Source of the DNA: Cellulosilyticum sp. I15G10I2
GTDB lineage: Bacteria; Bacillota; Clostridia; Lachnospirales; Cellulosilyticaceae
Assembly (NCBI RefSeq): GCF_900095725.1
Contig: NZ_FMMP01000009.1
Coordinates: forward strand, 496,001 to 560,000
Reading direction: 5' to 3'
DNA length: 64,000 bases
The notes below the pieces were generated by a model. It ran no database searches and was not told the DNA's origin. It saw only the letters and a list, made by a program, of their open reading frames with translations. Positions within the stretch are counted from its first letter, which is position 1; every line of letters begins with the position of its first letter. Made by a program: the position numbers and the translations under genes. Below, piece after piece: positions 59,426 through 64,000 of this stretch.

Positions 59426-62400
59426 TTATATATTTACATTTAATTTTTTCTCATCCCTTCTTCTTTTAACTGCTTCTATTTTTCCTTCTATTAGACTATA
59501 TAGTACTGGAATGATTACTAAAGTTAATAGGGTAGCAACCATAAGTCCTCCCACGAAAGCTACTGCCATGGGTCTAAATAAGTCATTGCCAAAGAAGGCT
59601 AATGGAAATAAGCCAAAGACTGTGGTGGTGGTACTTAAAATGACTGGTCTAAATCTTTCACTTACAGCTTTACTACAAGCCTCCTCTATAGGCATGCCAG
59701 CTTTTCTTTGAGCGTTTATATAGTCTATTAGGATGATGGCATTATTAATAACAACCCCCATTAAACTGACTACTCCCAATATACTAAATAGGGATAGGGG
59801 CTGTCTTAATACTACTAGAGCCACCATAGAGCCTATAAGTGATAAAGGAATTGAAGCTAATATAATCCCCGGTTGAATTACAGAATTGAACTGGATCATA
59901 AGAATGATAAAGAGCAAAAATAATGCAAATATTGCTGATATCCCCATATTCCCTAAATCTCCCTCCATCTCGGCTTTTTCACCTTCCGGGACAATGGTAA
60001 CATTAGGAAAATCTATATCCTTAATCTTTTCTTCCAATATTGTTTGTACTTCAATTGCATTATATCCTTCAGCAATATTTCCCTGTACTGCTATAGCCCG
60101 CTCTCCTTTATATCGGTTAATCTGTCCAACAACAGGCTCAAAGTTTACATTGGCCACATCCTTTAATAGCACCTGTAATCCTGTAGCTGTAGATTTAATC
60201 TTCAAATTTTCAAGTTCTTCAAGTCTCGATATGTTTCCCTTTACTAGAATATCAAATTCTTCTCCTTCTTCCCTAAATACAGAGGCTCTTCTTCCCATTA
60301 GAGCCATATTTACTTCATTTTGTATCTCCTGCTTTGTAAGTCCATAGGCTAGGGATCTATTTCCATCTATCGTCATACTAAATTGGTAATCTAATAAGGG
60401 TAAATCATCCCTTACATTGGTAGTCCCCTCTATATTTATGAGGGCTTCTTTAATTTTTTCCTTTGCTTCAATAATGTCTTCTATTTCATTTCCTTTAATT
60501 CTAATTTGAATCGGTGCTCCAAAACTGCCTTCCATCTCCAGTTCTTTTACAATAACATTTGCCCCTACAATTCTTTTATCATATATATCCTGAAGATGTC
60601 TTACTAGCTCTTCATTAGTCTTAAATGCTTCTCCCTTTAATAAATTGACCCGCATTACAATCTGTGCTGAATTAGGAGCATTGGATTGAGGTATAATAGA
60701 TAAATCAAACTTAGGAAGACCTCCACCTATAGAAGATGTATAGGAGGTGATTTCTGGTTGTTCCCGTAGTACAGCTTCAATTTCCTTTACTAAATCATCC
60801 GTCTTATCTAGATTACTAAGGTATTCTGTTTGTATATCAATATAAATCATATCCTTATCTGATGCTGGAAAAAGCTCCTGGGGTAAGGTACTAACTAAGG
60901 TTAATGATAGAATTAAGGTAATAAAAGAACCAAGAAGAGTCCGAGCCTTATACTTCATCCCTAAAACCAATAACTTTTCAAACATCCCTTTAATCTTGCC
61001 ATCTTTTTTTCTATTACTCTTACTTTTTCTAAAGAATAAATAAGCCATTAGGGGGGTTATAAAAATTGCAATGCCATAGGAGGCAATCAATGATATAATA
61101 ATCATCTGAGGTATACCTCCTAAGAAGGCTCCTACCGACACAGGTAAAAATAGTAAAGGCGAGAAGGCTGCAATGGTTGTAAGGGTAGAGGATAATACTG
61201 GTATAGCAACCTCTTTTGTTCCTTCTACACAAGCCATTAGCTGATCTATATCTTCATCAATTTTATTTTGAATGGAATCACTCACAACAATGGCATTATC
61301 CACCAGCATCCCCAGTGCCATAATAAGGCCTGTTATAGTAATCATGTGGATCTTAATCCCCAAAAGACCCATCGTAATAAAGGTAATAAACATCGATAAG
61401 GGTATGGCAAAGGAAACTGTTGTAGCATTTCTTATTCCCATTCCCAACATAACCACAAGAATAACAATGAATATGCCGCCTATAAGGTTTTTAACAAAAT
61501 CATTAACAGATTTTCCAACCTCCTCTGGCTGATAAACAATCTCATCAATACTTATATCCTCTGGCAGTTGTTTTTTGAAATCCTCTAATGCTTTTCTCAC
61601 GTCTTTACCTGCCGTTACTACATTCACATCTCCTTTAAAATATCCCACGAGTAATATTCCGCTTTCTCCATTGTTTCTTATCTTATAATTTGAGTCCTTC
61701 AACCCCATATATACCTGAGCTATATCCTTCAATCGTACAATTATATTGTCTTCCCTTATGTATAAAATAGTATTTTCTATTTCCTCTAAAGACTTAAATA
61801 ATCCCTTTTGATTGATATGAAATTTCATCGTATCATCCTGTATGCTTCCCGAAGGCAATTGTATATTTTGTGAGGCCAAGATATTAGTAATTTGACTAAT
61901 AGATAAGTTATATAAATCTAACTTTTGAAGATCTACCTCTATCTTCAATTCTTTTTCTTGCTCCCCAATAATTTCAAATCTATTAATTCCCCCTAGACCA
62001 GTAAGGTTATTTTTCAACCTTTCTCCATAGGCCACCAACTGCTCATAGCTGTAATGATCACCGGATAGGCCAATCAATATCCCTGAAGTCTCTAGTAAAT
62101 TCGTATCAATACTTATCTCAGCTACTCCTGCTGGCAGATGTCTTTTCACATCCTCCATCATGCGATATAATTCATTCCAGGTTTGATCTAGCTCAGCTTG
62201 AGAAATGTTCGCATCTAACACAAGAATAATCGCTGCTGCACTGTTTAGTGTAGTAGAAGTGGTGTAGTCATAATTTCTTAATTCTACAAGCTTTTCCTCT
62301 AGCTTTTTGGTTACTAAGACTTCTACCTCCTCTGCTGAAGCTCCGGGGTAGATCACTGTTATCATGGCAAAAGGGGCAGGAAATTCAGGGTATTCTTGCT

Positions 62401-62506
62401 TTGGAATAGTATAGTAGCTATAAAACCCAAATAGGATGATCATAATCATTGAAAATATAGTAACTGTTTTATTTCTTATGGGTAGTTTAATCATATTCTT
62501 AAACAA
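59426..62506 (-). CDS. RND-family efflux permease
   Basis: The 1026-residue protein has the duplicated RND topology: 12 membrane helices and two large external loops. It begins KNMIKLPIRNKTVTIFSMIM. The proton-relay helix 4 reads IMALGMLVDNAIVVSDSIQN with its Asp, and the second half has VVSLMGVVINNAIILIDYIN. Family match is AcrB/MdtB/SwrC-like, using proton force to export lipophilic compounds. Close upstream adaptor (13-base gap) and downstream TolC-like gene form one unit. Confidence 0.95.
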   Translation of the reverse strand: MFKNMIKLPIRNKTVTIFSMIMIILFGFYSYYTIPKQEYPEFPAPFAMITVIYPGASAEEVEVLVTKKLEEKLVELRNYDYTTSTTLNSAAAIILVLDANISQAELDQTWNELYRMMEDVKRHLPAGVAEISIDTNLLETSGILIGLSGDHYSYEQLVAYGERLKNNLTGLGGINRFEIIGEQEKELKIEVDLQKLDLYNLSISQITNILASQNIQLPSGSIQDDTMKFHINQKGLFKSLEEIENTILYIREDNIIVRLKDIAQVYMGLKDSNYKIRNNGESGILLVGYFKGDVNVVTAGKDVRKALEDFKKQLPEDISIDEIVYQPEEVGKSVNDFVKNLIGGIFIVILVVMLGMGIRNATTVSFAIPLSMFITFITMGLLGIKIHMITITGLIMALGMLVDNAIVVSDSIQNKIDEDIDQLMACVEGTKEVAIPVLSSTLTTIAAFSPLLFLPVSVGAFLGGIPQMIIISLIASYGIAIFITPLMAYLFFRKSKSNRKKDGKIKGMFEKLLVLGMKYKARTLLGSFITLILSLTLVSTLPQELFPASDKDMIYIDIQTEYLSNLDKTDDLVKEIEAVLREQPEITSYTSSIGGGLPKFDLSIIPQSNAPNSAQIVMRVNLLKGEAFKTNEELVRHLQDIYDKRIVGANVIVKELEMEGSFGAPIQIRIKGNEIEDIIEAKEKIKEALINIEGTTNVRDDLPLLDYQFSMTIDGNRSLAYGLTKQEIQNEVNMALMGRRASVFREEGEEFDILVKGNISRLEELENLKIKSTATGLQVLLKDVANVNFEPVVGQINRYKGERAIAVQGNIAEGYNAIEVQTILEEKIKDIDFPNVTIVPEGEKAEMEGDLGNMGISAIFALFLLFIILMIQFNSVIQPGIILASIPLSLIGSMVALVVLRQPLSLFSILGVVSLMGVVINNAIILIDYINAQRKAGMPIEEACSKAVSERFRPVILSTTTTVFGLFPLAFFGNDLFRPMAVAFVGGLMVATLLTLVIIPVLYSLIEGKIEAVKRRRDEKKLNVNI

Positions 62507-62519
62507 TTGAATCCTCCCT

Positions 62520-63710
62520 CTACTCTTTAATCTCTACTTGATCGTTATTTTTTACACTCCTCATGCCTTCTACAATTACTTTATCTCCTGGATTAATTCC
62601 CTCCAGTACCTTTATTTCATTTCCAAAGACTTCACCTAAGAGGACTTCCTGCATTACAGCCCTTTCATCTTGAACAATATATACAAAGTCAACGCCTTCA
62701 TTTAAAAGACTATTCATTGGAAGAAATACCCCCTCCTCTTCCCCTAAGATAAAGTCAATATTCACTAAAGATCCTATGGGGATTGTATTTGGCTCTAAGT
62801 CTATTTTTACTTCATAAAGACTACTTTGACTTTTAGGAATAGAGGATACGGTTTCTACAATTCCCTTAACCGCATTGTTTTGGTGTCTCACGGCCACATC
62901 CATTCCTAAAGTTATTTTACTTGCATCTTCATTACTAACTCCTACCGTTACTGTAGTTCGTTCTCCCTTTATAATAATAACTGGTACCCCTGCAGATACA
63001 TAATCTCCCTCTTTAACCTCTATCTGCAAAACTACACCATCTATATCACTTCTAAGGATGCTGTCTTCAAGTAGGTCTTGACTTTGTTGATAGGAAGCAT
63101 AGGCAATATCTATTTGATTCTTTAATATTTGAAGTTCCTCATCCCTTGCTCCTTTAAATATGCGATTATAGGATTCTTTGGCACTAATAAGCTGCTTTTC
63201 TTCTAAATCAAGTTTAAGCTTAATTTCTTGTAGCTGTTGGGGAGATACAGCTTCCACTTCTAATAATTCTTGATACTTTCCATATAGCTCCTTAGTATTT
63301 TCTAAATTTCTTTCTGCCATTTCTACACTAATCTTTGCTTGATTTATTTCCTCCTCTGTGGCCCCCTTCATTACCATATTATATTGAGTTTGTGCCATTT
63401 CATACTGGGCCTTAGCTACACTTACTGTTGATCTTAAATCCTCTTCATTCAATCGAATTAATTTATCTCCCTTATTAATCTGTTGCCCTTGTTTTATGTA
63501 TATCTCTTCTATTTTTCCTCCTGTTTTAAAAGCAGATGACCTTGTATCCTCAGTATCCACAATCCCCATATACTCTAGAGTTAGGGGATATTTATGGGTT
63601 TTAGCCCCTACTATCCTCACATTTTTTCCTACTACTTCAATTTCCGCTTGAGTTTGACAACCCGGTAGTACTATTAAGCCTAAAATCATTAATGCAGTTA
63701 ATTTTTTCAT
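62520..63710 (-). CDS. RND periplasmic-adaptor (HlyD/MFP) lipoprotein
   Basis: The 396-residue protein has a lipoprotein signal (LMILGLIVLPGCQ, Cys 18). The membrane fusion protein order follows: biotinyl-lipoyl half (FKTGGKIEEIYIKQGQQINK), a long helical hairpin (about 85-215), the second lipoyl half (LRSDIDGVVLQIEVKEGDYV), and the C-terminal beta-barrel (NPGDKVIVEGMRSVKNNDQV). It bridges the permease to its partner. AAGGAGG precedes the ATG. The operon's promoter overlaps the TetR-type site at 63732. Confidence 0.94.
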   Translation of the reverse strand: MKKLTALMILGLIVLPGCQTQAEIEVVGKNVRIVGAKTHKYPLTLEYMGIVDTEDTRSSAFKTGGKIEEIYIKQGQQINKGDKLIRLNEEDLRSTVSVAKAQYEMAQTQYNMVMKGATEEEINQAKISVEMAERNLENTKELYGKYQELLEVEAVSPQQLQEIKLKLDLEEKQLISAKESYNRIFKGARDEELQILKNQIDIAYASYQQSQDLLEDSILRSDIDGVVLQIEVKEGDYVSAGVPVIIIKGERTTVTVGVSNEDASKITLGMDVAVRHQNNAVKGIVETVSSIPKSQSSLYEVKIDLEPNTIPIGSLVNIDFILGEEEGVFLPMNSLLNEGVDFVYIVQDERAVMQEVLLGEVFGNEIKVLEGINPGDKVIVEGMRSVKNNDQVEIKE

Positions 63711-63731
63711 ATTCTGCCTCCTTACACCAAG

Positions 63732-63747
63732 TACCGAGTGATCGGTA
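63732..63747. promoter_or_regulatory. TetR-type operator upstream of the efflux operon
   Basis: TACCGAGTGATCGGTA is an inverted repeat (TACCGA, 4-base spacer, TCGGTA), about 22 bases before the adaptor start and 70 bases after the TetR stop. TetR-family repressors of efflux genes commonly bind such palindromes. Confidence 0.65.
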
Positions 63748-63817
63748 TGTTTTTGTTGTAAAAAAAATGGAAACTATTTTCCATTTATAAACTAAAAATT
63801 GAGCCTTCAATAATCAT

Positions 63818-64000
63818 CTAGTTTTTACTTTTCAACACTTCATAAAAGCTATCCCAAAGAGCCATCCAATTATTTTTTGCATCTCCATTGCTATCCCCCA
63901 TATAAATACTATGCAGCGCTAATCCATCTCCTGCAGTTATAAACATCTTAACTATATCTTCATCCTTCATAACTGTGGAGATTTCTCCATTAGCCCTTGC
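63818..64000 (-). CDS. TetR-family regulator, C-terminal end only
   Basis: The minus strand from the window edge reads 60 residues (start ARANGEISTVMKDEDIVKMF, end ALWDSFYEVLKSKN) to a stop at 63818. It is helical and matches the C-terminal ligand domain of TetR/AcrR regulators near RND operons (MKDEDIVKMFITAGDGL). The helix-turn-helix lies outside the window. It is probably the repressor for the site at 63732. Confidence 0.7.
   Translation of the reverse strand, partial: ARANGEISTVMKDEDIVKMFITAGDGLALHSIYMGDSNGDAKNNWMALWDSFYEVLKSKN

Overview
The window is typical low-GC Gram-positive DNA, with purine-rich ribosome binding sites (GGAGG-type), TTGACA/TATAAT promoters spaced by 17 bases, and many U-tailed hairpin terminators. 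Surface-layer proteins (SLH domains, copper-amine-oxidase 'stalk' domains), an SEC-C protein, FCD-type GntR regulation and many small membrane proteins point to a Clostridia/Lachnospirales-type Firmicute. A Cellulosilyticum-like organism is my guess; no rRNA or other marker confirms it. I saw no tRNA, rRNA or CRISPR array.

1-5.2 kb: a sugar-acid catabolic block on the minus strand. It holds a truncated GntP-type permease, an IlvD/Edd-family dehydratase, a PP2C-like phosphatase, an FCD/GntR regulator and a small sigma-70-like protein. 5.4-11.3 kb: accessory DNA. It holds a ComK-like gene with a perfect LexA-type box on its promoter, a compact structured RNA candidate, a coiled-coil gene built of 42-bp repeats with a second LexA-type box upstream, an MNT-HEPN pair, a TPR/SEC-C gene, a phage-type replication gene and a deleted relic of a relative of it.

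11.3-17 kb: a minus-strand cell-surface operon: zinc-ribbon/VWA/YARHG protein, amidase lipoprotein, zinc-ribbon membrane protein and a small anchored protein. A glycan-binding (NADase-type) secreted protein lies upstream. 17-22.6 kb: a degraded SEC-C gene, a large NHL/SLH surface protein, a stalk-domain protein and small membrane proteins. 22.7-30 kb: genome scar tissue. It holds a broken wzz copy, two IS66 transposase fragments joined head to head, an intact wzz, rfbC and rfbD, a cytidylyltransferase stump and a dead IS3-family element.

30-50.6 kb: a polysaccharide/glycan locus. A 12-gene minus-strand operon (43.4 to 30.1 kb) and the divergent pglF-like gene together encode bacillosamine-type synthesis (4,6-dehydratase, aminotransferase, acetyltransferase, phosphoglycosyltransferase), UDP-GlcNAc dehydrogenase and C4-epimerase, and the CapE/F/G route to UDP-FucNAc. 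They also encode two glycosyltransferases, a Wzy-like polymerase and a MurJ/Wzx-like flippase. A winged-helix regulator sits between the divergent promoters. Two Wzy_C-type ligases follow.

50.8-64 kb: two tandem paralogous secreted stalk-domain proteins, probably S-layer proteins, each with a clear promoter. After them come a truncated secreted gene ending in a structured repeat, a polysaccharide deacetylase, and an RND efflux set (adaptor, permease, TolC-like protein) with a TetR gene running off the end. The arrangement suggests that the glycan locus, the two ligases and the two S-layer-like proteins form one surface-glycoprotein system; that link is inference.
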